This document shows positions 7,600 through 13,594 of a stretch of 15,707 nucleotides of DNA, one piece after another. Below the pieces are notes generated by a model. That model worked only from the letters and a program-made list of their open reading frames with translations. It searched no databases and was not told the origin of the DNA. A program made the position numbers and the translations under genes. This DNA is from an uncultured Pseudomonadota bacterium. Its GTDB lineage: Bacteria > Pseudomonadota > Gammaproteobacteria > Methylococcales > Methylomonadaceae. The stretch is from assembly GCA_903902945.1 (NCBI GenBank), contig CAIUWU010000136.1:1-15707 (forward strand). The letters run 5' to 3'. Position 1 is the stretch's first letter; each line of letters begins with the position of its first letter.

Positions 7600-7630
7600 G
7601 TGATCTGATCGACTGCATTGATCAGATCAC
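7600..7630. repeat. Perfect 11-bp inverted repeat with 9-nt spacer
   Basis: GTGATCTGATC (7600-7610) and GATCAGATCAC (7620-7630) are exact reverse complements around GACTGCATT. It sits 26 nt beyond the stop of the 170-aa protein gene and 25 nt from the terminator stem. There is no T-run on the minus side, so on its own it is not a standard terminator. It could be a 3'-end stabilising hairpin of the mRNA or a protein-binding site. Confidence 0.7.
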
Positions 7631-7656
7631 AATCAATTTTGGGCATGACAATTTGA

Positions 7657-8169
7657 TTAAGGCTGATATTTGCTGATTTGTTTGAACTGCGCCATGGCTA
7701 TCTGAATTTTGGCATTGGCGGCATCATCGAGTTCATTGTTTTTATAGACTTTATCCAGCAGCTTCTCTTCTACCAAGGCATCTTTGATCCAGCGTTTGGC
7801 AAAGGCGTAACTGGCAGGAATCTTGACTACTTCACCGGTTTTAGGATTTTTTAAACTATCAACTACTACCGCACTGGAAGTGGCAGCGACTGCCGAGGCA
7901 GTTTTTTTGGCGACGGCTTTGGGTTTGGCTGCCTTGGCGGGCTGTTTGACGGCGGCTGTTTTTGCCGCTGTAGTGCGTTTGGTAGCTGGCTTGGCAGCGG
8001 ATTGGACTTCTGCCACCGGTTCGGTTGCAACGACTAGCGGAACCGGAGTGACGGCAGTTTTTTCTGACTCAGTGCGCTCTGGTTGTGCAGCGGTATTTTT
8101 ATCGCCGATTATGCTGAACAGCGTATAAGCGACAAAAATGGTTGTTGCAATAAAAATCAGCTCTGCCAT
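7657..8169 (-). CDS. Unrecognised membrane-anchored protein with Ala/Lys/Pro-rich linker, 170 aa
   Basis: I cannot name a family. Seen: residues 2-21 (AELIFIATTIFVAYTLFSII) form one hydrophobic helix right at the N-terminus, likely an uncleaved anchor. Residues about 25-100 are low complexity; the stretch 58-96 is rich in Ala, Lys, Thr and Pro and resembles histone H1 tails. The last 70 residues or so (from VVVDSLKNPKTGEVVKIP) look like a small folded, mostly helical domain with SYAFAKRWIKDAL and KVYKNNELDD. A bitopic protein with a long flexible basic tether could place this domain away from the membrane or touch nucleic acid or anionic polymer; that is inference. A GGGGAAGG ribosome site supports the start. 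It is a single-gene unit, with a candidate promoter upstream and a terminator downstream. Confidence 0.85.
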   Translation of the reverse strand: MAELIFIATTIFVAYTLFSIIGDKNTAAQPERTESEKTAVTPVPLVVATEPVAEVQSAAKPATKRTTAAKTAAVKQPAKAAKPKAVAKKTASAVAATSSAVVVDSLKNPKTGEVVKIPASYAFAKRWIKDALVEEKLLDKVYKNNELDDAANAKIQIAMAQFKQISKYQP

Positions 8170-8195
8170 AACCTTCCCCTTCGTTATATTTTTTA

Positions 8196-8224
8196 TTTAA
8201 AACAATGCGATAACGCATCGACAA
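8196..8224 (-). promoter_or_regulatory. Candidate promoter with embedded palindrome, upstream of the 170-aa protein gene
   Basis: On the minus strand TTGTCG (8219-8224) and TTTAAA (8196-8201) are spaced 17 nt apart, each matching 4 of 6 consensus bases. The spacer contains an inverted repeat ATGCG-ATAA-CGCAT (8205-8218), so a regulator binding there would block polymerase. The match is modest and the palindrome has only 5-bp arms. Confidence 0.3.
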
Positions 8225-8318
8225 TTGGGCGCGAATATACCAGAGCCTGTCAGATGGGTAAACAAACATATCAAATGTCGGTAAATTCACTGCGGACTGT
8301 CTTACTTGGGCCCAATTG
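8222..8318. repeat. Widely spaced 9-bp inverted repeat in the intergenic region
   Basis: CAATTGGGC (8222-8230) and GCCCAATTG (8310-8318) are exact reverse complements 79 nt apart, in the 186-nt gap between the HAD gene and the 170-aa protein gene. The right copy overlaps a 10-bp palindrome TTGGGCCCAA (8306-8315). The pair could be two half-sites for one regulator, or chance. The rest of this gap holds the candidate promoter and nothing else I can identify. Confidence 0.4.
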
Positions 8319-8355
8319 ATTTTGCAAACTTCTGACAAGGATTTAAGTCGATAGT

Positions 8356-9111
8356 TTAATTAATCGACAAAAACTCGCTGAGCGCCTGACACAAGAAACC
8401 TTGCTGCCGGGCTTGATCTTGATCCGCCACCGTGTTGTAACCCCAGATCGCCAACACCAGCTTTACATTTTTTAATGCTGCCTGTCTGGCAACATTGATC
8501 AAGGTTGGCAATCTGTCTTCGACAAAAATAATCTGCTGCCGTGGATTCGCAGCCAACAATTCAGTCAGCACCTCGACCTTGCTCATATTTCGGTCCAGAC
8601 CATAGATAAACTGATCGGCCAGCTCGATTTGATTGGCCTGCAGAATCTGTTTCACAAACCGCTCCTGCTTGGTGGTAATAATGACCCAGTCTGCCTGAGC
8701 AGCCAAGGCGCGCAATTTGGCCGCCACATTCTCAAACAAAGGATTCATGGCCACCCAGTCGGCCAGATCGTTGGCGATCCAGGCATCACGGGTCCGCCCA
8801 AACAGTCGTTTCAGATCATCAACCGTCACCCTTGCATCCGTCATCAGCATACTGATCAGGTTTGGGTAATCGCTGACAATAGCCTCGGTTGAATATGTCA
8901 GATGCAATAAACGCATCGCTAAAATAGCTTCATAACCGGTTTCTATCATCGGTCTGACTTCTCTGAACTGTTGCAGCAACTGCTGCGGCACAGAGCCTTG
9001 CATGTCAGGCCAGATAGTGGCAGCAGCTTTCCAGCCAGTCATGGCAGTTTCTACTGCGCTATCACAGATAACACCGTCAAAATCCAGTGCATAAAGCGTT
9101 GATGATTTCAT
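8356..9111 (-). CDS. HAD superfamily hydrolase (phosphoglycolate-phosphatase-like)
   Basis: Seen: 251 residues from the chosen start MKSSTLYALDFDGVICDS. Motif I is DFDGV, with nucleophile Asp10 and general acid Asp12; motif II is the threonine in WVIITTK; motif III is a lysine near MSKVEVL; motif IV is the ED pair in IIFVEDRLPTL. An insert of about 120 mainly helical residues between motifs I and II is the C1-type cap. Known: such enzymes dephosphorylate small phosphate esters; the exact substrate cannot be read from the sequence. An in-frame ATG 60 nt upstream (9171) would add 20 residues, but the shorter start puts motif I at the usual place next to the N-terminus. It is transcribed away from tex, with a short shared intergenic region. 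Confidence 0.85.
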   Translation of the reverse strand: MKSSTLYALDFDGVICDSAVETAMTGWKAAATIWPDMQGSVPQQLLQQFREVRPMIETGYEAILAMRLLHLTYSTEAIVSDYPNLISMLMTDARVTVDDLKRLFGRTRDAWIANDLADWVAMNPLFENVAAKLRALAAQADWVIITTKQERFVKQILQANQIELADQFIYGLDRNMSKVEVLTELLAANPRQQIIFVEDRLPTLINVARQAALKNVKLVLAIWGYNTVADQDQARQQGFLCQALSEFLSIN

Positions 9112-9184
9112 GTTGCCAACCCAGTGTAGGAAATAACTGGCATTGTACCGAATGTGACTGACGCATATCACCCGGGCAATCAGC

Positions 9185-9193
9185 TGGTAGAAT
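9185..9193 (+). promoter_or_regulatory. Candidate extended -10 promoter element of tex
   Basis: TGG-TAGAAT (9185-9193) matches the extended -10 form TGn-TATAAT with one mismatch in the hexamer. No convincing -35 lies 16-18 nt upstream, which is common for extended -10 promoters. Transcription would start near 9200 and leave a leader of under 30 nt before the tex ATG. Confidence 0.4.
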
Positions 9194-9227
9194 AGCGGCC
9201 TTTGTTAAACTGATAAGCAATTGCTGT

Positions 9228-11504
9228 ATGGATGTCATTCAACGCATTTCCCAAGAATTAGCCGTTAACTCTCAACAAGTCGCCGCCGCAGTAAAGCTAC
9301 TGGATGAAGGCGCAACCGTGCCTTTTATCGCCCGTTACCGGAAGGAAGTCACCGGCGGCCTGGATGACACACAGTTACGTACCCTGGAACAACGCCTGAT
9401 TTATCTACGTGAGCTGAATGCACGCCGCGAGACAATTTTGGACAGCATCCGCAATCAGGGCAAACTGACCCCGGAGCTGGAACTGGCGATTATCGAGGCA
9501 GACACCAAAACCCTGCTGGAAGATTTATACCTGCCTTACAAACCCAAACGCCGCACCAAAGCACAGATTGCTCGTGAAGCCGGCTTGGAACCACTGGCCG
9601 ATGCTATTTTGGACAATCGCCGCTTGATCCCGGAACAAGAAGCAGCCAACTATATCGATGCCGATAAAGGTGTGGCCGATGTAGCAGCGGCTCTGGAAGG
9701 CGCCAGACAAATCATCATGGAGCGAATTGCCGAAAGCGCTGAGCTGCTTAACGAACTGCGGGAACGCATCTGGCAAAAAGGCATCCTGCATGCCAGTGTG
9801 ATTACCGAAAAGGCAGCGCAGGCTGCCAAATTCAAAGACTATTTCGATTACAGCGAAGCGATCCACAAAATTCCGTCACACCGCGCACTGGCTCTGTTCC
9901 GGGGACGCAACGAAGATCTGCTGACCTTAAATTTGAAACCCGGTGAAATCGACCAGGACGAGCATCAGTTATGTACTCAGTTTGTTTGTCAGCATTTGCA
10001 GATTACCGATGTTGCCTTGCCGGCTGATGCCTGGCTGGCAGAAACAGCCCGTTATGCCTGGAAAATCAAATTATTCACCCGCATCGACATGGATTTAAAA
10101 ATGCGTCTGCGCGAAGCGGCAGAACAGGAGGCGATCCGGGTCTTTGCCAGCAATCTGCGCGACCTGTTACTGGCGGCGCCGGCCGGACATAAAGCCACTA
10201 TGGGCCTTGATCCCGGGATTCGTACCGGCGTCAAGGTAGCGGTGGTCGACACTACCGGCAAATTACTGGCCACTGACACCATTTATCCGCATGCACCCAA
10301 AAACCAGTGGGATCAGTCGATTGCCACACTGGCTAAACTGGTGCGAGCGCATCAGGTCAGTCTGGTCAGTATCGGTAACGGTACGGCTTCGCGGGAAACC
10401 GAACAGCTGGTCAGCGATCTGATCAAAGCCTATCCTGATCTCGGCATTCAGAAAATCGTGGTGTCCGAAGCCGGGGCTTCGGTGTATTCGGCCTCGGAAC
10501 TGGCGGCCAAAGAATTTCCGCAACTGGATGTTTCGCTGCGCGGTGCCGTTTCAATCGCCCGCCGCCTGCAAGATCCGCTGGCCGAACTGGTCAAGATCGA
10601 TCCCAAATCGATTGGCGTCGGTCAGTATCAACATGATGTCAATCAGGTGCAGCTGGCCCGTATGCTGGATAGCGTGGTCGAGGATTGCGTAAATGCCGTG
10701 GGGGTTGATGTCAACACGGCATCTGCCGAATTACTGAAACAGGTTTCCGGCCTGAACAGCACCATCAGTGAAAACATCGTGGCTTTCCGCGATGCCAACG
10801 GTCCGTTTGCCAATCGCAAGCAGCTGAAAAAAGTACCGCGACTCGGTGAAAAAGCTTTTGAACAAGCTGCCGGCTTTTTACGGATCACCGGCGGCGATAA
10901 TCCGCTGGATGCCTCGGCAGTGCATCCGGAAGCCTATCCGTTGGTGAATGCGATTCTGGATGATACCGGCAAAAACATTAACCAACTGATAGGCCAAAGC
11001 CAGTTCCTGCGCAGCCTGAATCCGGCTAACTACACCAGCACTGAATTTGGTCTGCCAACCGTCACCGACATTTTGCAGGAACTCGAAAAACCCGGGCGTG
11101 ACCCGCGTCCCGAATTCAAAAGTGTACAGTTCCGGGAAGGGGTTGAAAAAATCACCGATCTGGAAGTGGGCATGGCGCTGGAAGGTGTGATTACCAACGT
11201 GGCTAATTTCGGTGCTTTCGTTGACATCGGTGTGCATCAGGACGGTCTGGTACACATTTCCCATCTGGCTGATGAATTTGTCAAAGACCCGCGCGATGTG
11301 GTCAAAACCGGCGACATGGTTAAAGTGCGGGTGCTGGAAGTCGATGTGGCCAGACAGCGTATTTCCCTGACCATGAAAAAGGCGGTCGATCAGCAGGATT
11401 TGGTCGCCAAACCCAAAGCAGACAACCCTCGTTCTAAAACCAAACCGCAACCGGCGTTGCAAAACAGTATGAGTAATGCCTTTGCCAAGGCCTTAAAACG
11501 CTAA
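9228..11504 (+). CDS. tex: Tex, RNA-binding transcription accessory protein
   Basis: Tex is a conserved cytosolic nucleic-acid-binding protein related to eukaryotic Spt6, linked to transcription and RNA handling and to toxin expression in Bordetella. Seen: 758 residues, close to the usual 770-790. The N-terminal helical region carries the family start pattern DEGATVPFIARYRKEVTGGL near 27-44. A YqgF/RNase H-like domain starts near GLDPGIRTGVKVAVVD (326-341). A helix-hairpin-helix region spans about 490-552 (VDVNTASAELLKQVSGL). A single S1 domain covers about 644-715 (GVITNVANFGAFVDIGV), followed by a basic tail ending at residue 758. No obvious Shine-Dalgarno precedes this ATG. It stands alone on the plus strand, divergent from the HAD gene and convergent with the 193-aa protein gene. 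Confidence 0.96.
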   Translation: MDVIQRISQELAVNSQQVAAAVKLLDEGATVPFIARYRKEVTGGLDDTQLRTLEQRLIYLRELNARRETILDSIRNQGKLTPELELAIIEADTKTLLEDLYLPYKPKRRTKAQIAREAGLEPLADAILDNRRLIPEQEAANYIDADKGVADVAAALEGARQIIMERIAESAELLNELRERIWQKGILHASVITEKAAQAAKFKDYFDYSEAIHKIPSHRALALFRGRNEDLLTLNLKPGEIDQDEHQLCTQFVCQHLQITDVALPADAWLAETARYAWKIKLFTRIDMDLKMRLREAAEQEAIRVFASNLRDLLLAAPAGHKATMGLDPGIRTGVKVAVVDTTGKLLATDTIYPHAPKNQWDQSIATLAKLVRAHQVSLVSIGNGTASRETEQLVSDLIKAYPDLGIQKIVVSEAGASVYSASELAAKEFPQLDVSLRGAVSIARRLQDPLAELVKIDPKSIGVGQYQHDVNQVQLARMLDSVVEDCVNAVGVDVNTASAELLKQVSGLNSTISENIVAFRDANGPFANRKQLKKVPRLGEKAFEQAAGFLRITGGDNPLDASAVHPEAYPLVNAILDDTGKNINQLIGQSQFLRSLNPANYTSTEFGLPTVTDILQELEKPGRDPRPEFKSVQFREGVEKITDLEVGMALEGVITNVANFGAFVDIGVHQDGLVHISHLADEFVKDPRDVVKTGDMVKVRVLEVDVARQRISLTMKKAVDQQDLVAKPKADNPRSKTKPQPALQNSMSNAFAKALKR

Positions 11505-11533
11505 CAGCCCGCCAGAAGATTCTGACAGGCTGT
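11504..11533. terminator. Hairpin between convergent tex and the 193-aa protein gene
   Basis: Outer arms ACAGCC (11504-11509) and GGCTGT (11528-11533) and inner arms CAGA/TCTG (11513-11516, 11521-11524) can form an interrupted stem that begins at the tex stop codon. No clear T-run follows on either strand (TTAGCGTTTT on the minus side is the closest), so termination is plausible but not well supported. It lies in the 53-nt gap between two convergent genes. Confidence 0.45.
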
Positions 11534-11557
11534 ATTAATGTTGATAATGCGCGGCAA

Positions 11558-12139
11558 TTAAGCGGCGATTTCAGCCAGCTTGGCGTCCAGCAATTGCTGA
11601 TAATGACGTTTCAGGGTTGAATCGCTGGGCTGCGCTGGCAAGGAAGCCAGAATTTCTGCCTTACGCTGTGTCAGATAATGACGTCTCAGCACCACATCTT
11701 CCGGTATCGCCGATTTGGCACTGGCTGTGGCTACTGTCACTGCAGCGGGTGTCACCACTACTTCGGCAACCGCTACTGGCTCGGCAATGACACTGACTGC
11801 GGGCTCTGGTTCAGCCACTTCCGGCTCAGGCTCAGCGGCCGGCGCCACTGCCTCTACCACAGCAACCGGTTCCGCAACCAGCGCTTCAGCCTCTGCCGTC
11901 TCGATCACAGCGGCAGGTTCTTCTTGCAACTCCGGTTCGGTGACCGTTTCAACGACTTCTGCAACCGCTTCAACAGGCTCCTCGGCATTGCGTTTGGCTT
12001 GTAAATTCAAGGTTGAGGAAGCTAAGGAGCGTTGCGGCTGAACAGTGTCATCGCTAGCGCTGCCAGCCGCTGTTTTTTGTGATAAAGACTGAATAAACTG
12101 ATTTACCTTACCCAGCAGATCTAACAAAACTTGTTTCAT
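11558..12139 (-). CDS. Unrecognised Glu/Ala/Val/Pro-rich protein with duplicated C-terminal LRRHY motif, 193 aa
   Basis: I do not recognise a named family. Seen: residues 1-21 (MKQVLLDLLGKVNQFIQSLSQ) could form an amphipathic helix. Residues about 53-142 are low complexity and strongly acidic, built of Glu, Ala, Val and Pro with repeats such as AEPVAV. The C-terminal 48 residues change character: DVVLRRHYLTQRKAEILA (148-165) is echoed 25 residues later by DSTLKRHYQQLLDAKLAEIA (173-192), so a short motif D-x-x-L-[RK]-R-H-Y has been duplicated. The design suggests an extended acidic spacer between an N-terminal helix and a basic paired C-terminal motif that could bind a partner; this is inference. 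An AAGGTGG ribosome site lies 9 nt before ATG. It is convergent with tex and divergent from lexA. Confidence 0.82.
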   Translation of the reverse strand: MKQVLLDLLGKVNQFIQSLSQKTAAGSASDDTVQPQRSLASSTLNLQAKRNAEEPVEAVAEVVETVTEPELQEEPAAVIETAEAEALVAEPVAVVEAVAPAAEPEPEVAEPEPAVSVIAEPVAVAEVVVTPAAVTVATASAKSAIPEDVVLRRHYLTQRKAEILASLPAQPSDSTLKRHYQQLLDAKLAEIAA

Positions 12140-12153
12140 AATTTTTTTCCACC

Positions 12154-12186
12154 TTAATTGATTGTCAGCAATAGACCGCGGTCCAT
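12154..12186 (-). other. Possible 10-codon upstream reading frame before the 193-aa protein gene
   Basis: On the minus strand an ATG preceded by AAGAGGAA opens a frame encoding MDRGLLLTIN, whose TAA stop overlaps the AAGGTGG ribosome site of the main gene. The 10-bp palindrome GACCGCGGTC (12174-12183) lies inside it. The spacing from GAGG to ATG is only 2 nt, shorter than usual, so translation is uncertain. The remainder of the 246-nt gap up to lexA holds the lexA operators and an inverted repeat CGGGCA/TGCCCG (12278-12300). Confidence 0.2.
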
Positions 12187-12320
12187 TTCCTCTTGAATTT
12201 ATTATTGCTTTAGTGTTTTTCCGCCTGAAAATCGCTGACCTTCTGAATCCTGATCAGTCGATTTTTCGTTGGCAGTGCGGGCAGTTTAATGAAATGCCCG
12301 GCAAATAAGAAATATTTTTT

Positions 12321-12335
12321 GTTCTTATCTTGTTC
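12321..12335 (+). promoter_or_regulatory. Putative LexA operator 1 (GTTC-N7-GTTC)
   Basis: GTTCTTATCTTGTTC is a direct repeat of GTTC with an 11-nt period, the SOS box form known from Alphaproteobacteria. It lies 51 nt upstream of the lexA start and covers a -35-like TTGTTC (12330-12335), from which a 17-nt spacer leads to an extended -10 TGt-TAATTT (12350-12358). LexA binding here would compete with polymerase, giving autorepression. The core identity is exact; function is inferred. Confidence 0.65.
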
Positions 12336-12364
12336 TAAACCAAAAATCATGTTAATTTTTCATA

Positions 12365-12379
12365 GAACCAATCGGGAAC
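12365..12379 (+). promoter_or_regulatory. Putative LexA operator 2 (GAAC-N7-GAAC, opposite orientation)
   Basis: GAACCAATCGGGAAC is the same 15-bp motif on the other strand, centred 44 bp (about four helical turns) from operator 1. It sits at the predicted transcription start and overlaps the weak ribosome site GGGA (12374-12377) seven to eight nt before the lexA ATG. Two sites in phase would allow cooperative or looped repression. An exact 8-base core twice within 60 bp directly before lexA is unlikely to be chance. Confidence 0.65.
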
Positions 12380-12385
12380 AAACCC

Positions 12386-13012
12386 ATGACCAATCTAACG
12401 CGAAAACAACAAGAGATTCTGGATTTTTTAATTGAAAACCAGGATCAGTTTATTCATCCGCCGACTCTGGATGAACTTTGCGCGGCCTTGGGGCTGAAAT
12501 CGCGAGGCTCCATGCATTATCAGATCAGGGCTTTGATCGATGCCGGTTTGATCGAAGCCCCGCAACGCAAACAACGCGGTATCCGTCTGACCCGACAGGC
12601 AATAAACTCGCAGTCAGCCGGCCATGACCGGCAATTACCTTATGTCGGCGTGATTGCTGCCGGCAGACCAATAGAAGCCATCGAAAACATCAGCTATATG
12701 GCAATCCCGGAACAACTCAAAACCGACAATCCCTGCTATGTGCTTAAAGTAAAAGGCGATTCTATGCAGGAAGAAGGAATCTTTGACGGCGACTGGGTAA
12801 TCATCGAACAACGCAACCATGCGCGTAATGGCGAAATAGTAGTGGCTTTGATCGATAAAACCGAAGCCACACTGAAATTTATCGAACAACACCACGATGA
12901 AATTCTGTTAATCCCTGCTAACGGATCCATGCCAATCATGCGCTATGCGCCGCAGCAAGTTGAGATCCAGGGAGTACTCGTTGGCCAAATGCGCAGTTAC
13001 ATTCATCACTAA
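12386..13012 (+). CDS. lexA: LexA repressor of the SOS response
   Basis: LexA represses DNA-damage genes and cleaves itself when RecA forms filaments on single-stranded DNA. Seen: 208 residues (E. coli 202). The N-terminal winged helix-turn-helix spans about 1-70, with the recognition region LKSRGSMHYQIRAL near 37-50. The hinge is followed by the cleavage site Ala92-Gly93 (GVIAAGRP). The catalytic Ser126 (KGDSM) and Lys164 (ATLKF) are both present, so autoproteolysis should be intact. Odd: the recognition helix lacks the SPNAAEEHL of E. coli LexA and looks more like the SKSGIH type of Alphaproteobacteria, in keeping with the GTTC-N7-GTTC sites upstream. It is the first gene of a probable three-gene unit with the 50-aa peptide and the NIF3-like gene, and is likely autoregulated. 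Confidence 0.96.
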   Translation: MTNLTRKQQEILDFLIENQDQFIHPPTLDELCAALGLKSRGSMHYQIRALIDAGLIEAPQRKQRGIRLTRQAINSQSAGHDRQLPYVGVIAAGRPIEAIENISYMAIPEQLKTDNPCYVLKVKGDSMQEEGIFDGDWVIIEQRNHARNGEIVVALIDKTEATLKFIEQHHDEILLIPANGSMPIMRYAPQQVEIQGVLVGQMRSYIHH

Positions 13013-13025
13013 GCGGAGAATAATC

Positions 13026-13178
13026 ATGATTCGTCACAATGTTCATATGCGTGATCAAAAAGCCAATCAAATTGCGATGATTATTAGAACCAACCGTCAA
13101 ACCGCCATTAATCTGATTGAGGAAATTATTATGGTTGCGGTGTTATGGGGCTTATTTTTTCTGGCAACTTTAGGTTAA
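13026..13178 (+). CDS. Small single-pass membrane peptide, 50 aa, in the lexA operon
   Basis: Unrecognised. Seen: the start MIRHNVHMRD is preceded by GGAG with an ideal 7-nt spacing, 13 nt after the lexA stop. The first 33 residues are polar and basic (Arg3, Arg9, Lys12, Arg21, Arg24), and residues 34-50 (IIMVAVLWGLFFLATLG) form one transmembrane helix that ends at the C-terminus, so the N-terminus should face the cytoplasm. The stop lies 2 nt before the next gene. Known context: in Pseudomonas the gene after lexA is the division inhibitor sulA, and Caulobacter makes very short membrane peptides (SidA) that block division under LexA control. By analogy this peptide is a candidate SOS-induced division regulator; nothing in the sequence proves it. 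Confidence 0.75.
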   Translation: MIRHNVHMRDQKANQIAMIIRTNRQTAINLIEEIIMVAVLWGLFFLATLG

Positions 13179-13180
13179 AC

Positions 13181-13522
13181 ATGTACAAACTGGTTTTTTA
13201 TGTTCCCGGCACCCATTTAGATCAAGTCAAACAAGCATTATTTGCGGTCGGTGCCGGTCAGTACGGTGAATATGATCAGTGTTGCTGGCAGATATTGGGA
13301 GAGGGGCAATTCCGACCACTGGCAAATAGTCAACCCTTTATGGGTGACAAACTCACAGTGCAATCAGTCGCCGAATACAAAGTCGAAATGATTTGTCGTC
13401 AAGACATCGTTCGCTCTGCGGTAATGGCGTTATTAAACAGCCATCCGTATCAGCAGCCTGCCTATCAGGTCTACCCTTTTTTGACTATCGAAACTCTGAG
13501 CCAGCAAGCTTGGAGCAAATAA
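13181..13522 (+). CDS. NIF3-like / YqfO-type small protein
   Basis: Seen: 113 residues, MYKLVFYVPGTHLDQVKQALFAVGAGQYGEYDQCCWQ at the N-terminus (positions 1-37), then GQFRPLANSQPFMG and a C-terminal HPYQQPAYQVYPF. This pattern matches the stand-alone version of the domain inserted into NIF3/YqfO dinuclear-metal proteins, related in fold to PII-like and CutA proteins. Its biochemical role is not established. The true start is the ATG at 13181, not an upstream frame extension inside the neighbouring gene: an AGG ribosome site within the end of the 50-aa peptide gene precedes it. It is the last gene before a terminator, and being 2 nt from the small peptide it is almost surely co-transcribed with lexA and so possibly damage-inducible. 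Confidence 0.85.
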   Translation: MYKLVFYVPGTHLDQVKQALFAVGAGQYGEYDQCCWQILGEGQFRPLANSQPFMGDKLTVQSVAEYKVEMICRQDIVRSAVMALLNSHPYQQPAYQVYPFLTIETLSQQAWSK

Positions 13523-13536
13523 TCAAAAGCAACAAA

Positions 13537-13565
13537 AAACCCAATAAGCAAAGATTATTGGGTTT
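13537..13565. terminator. Bidirectional Rho-independent terminator between the lexA unit and ssb
   Basis: A perfect 11-bp stem AAACCCAATAA / TTATTGGGTTT (13537-13547, 13555-13565) surrounds a 7-nt loop. On the minus strand it is followed by an unbroken T-run, making it a strong terminator for ssb. On the plus strand the tail is shorter (TTTCTCG) but can still serve the lexA operon, which ends 14 nt before the stem. Confidence 0.85.
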
Positions 13566-13594
13566 CTCGATAAGTTATTGAATCTGCCTTGATT

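Noticed and set aside
7861..8000. Histone H1-like gene
   Set aside because: The Ala/Lys/Pro-rich stretch is only a linker between a membrane helix and another domain in one protein, so low complexity rather than homology explains the likeness.
9112..9171. Upstream ATG that would lengthen the HAD hydrolase by 20 residues
   Set aside because: The extra residues put motif I unusually far from the N-terminus; the ATG at 9111 gives the standard layout. The longer start is still possible.
12278..12300. Inverted repeat CGGGCA/TGCCCG before lexA as a terminator
   Set aside because: The arms are 6 bp with an 11-nt loop and no T-run directly after; no gene ends there.
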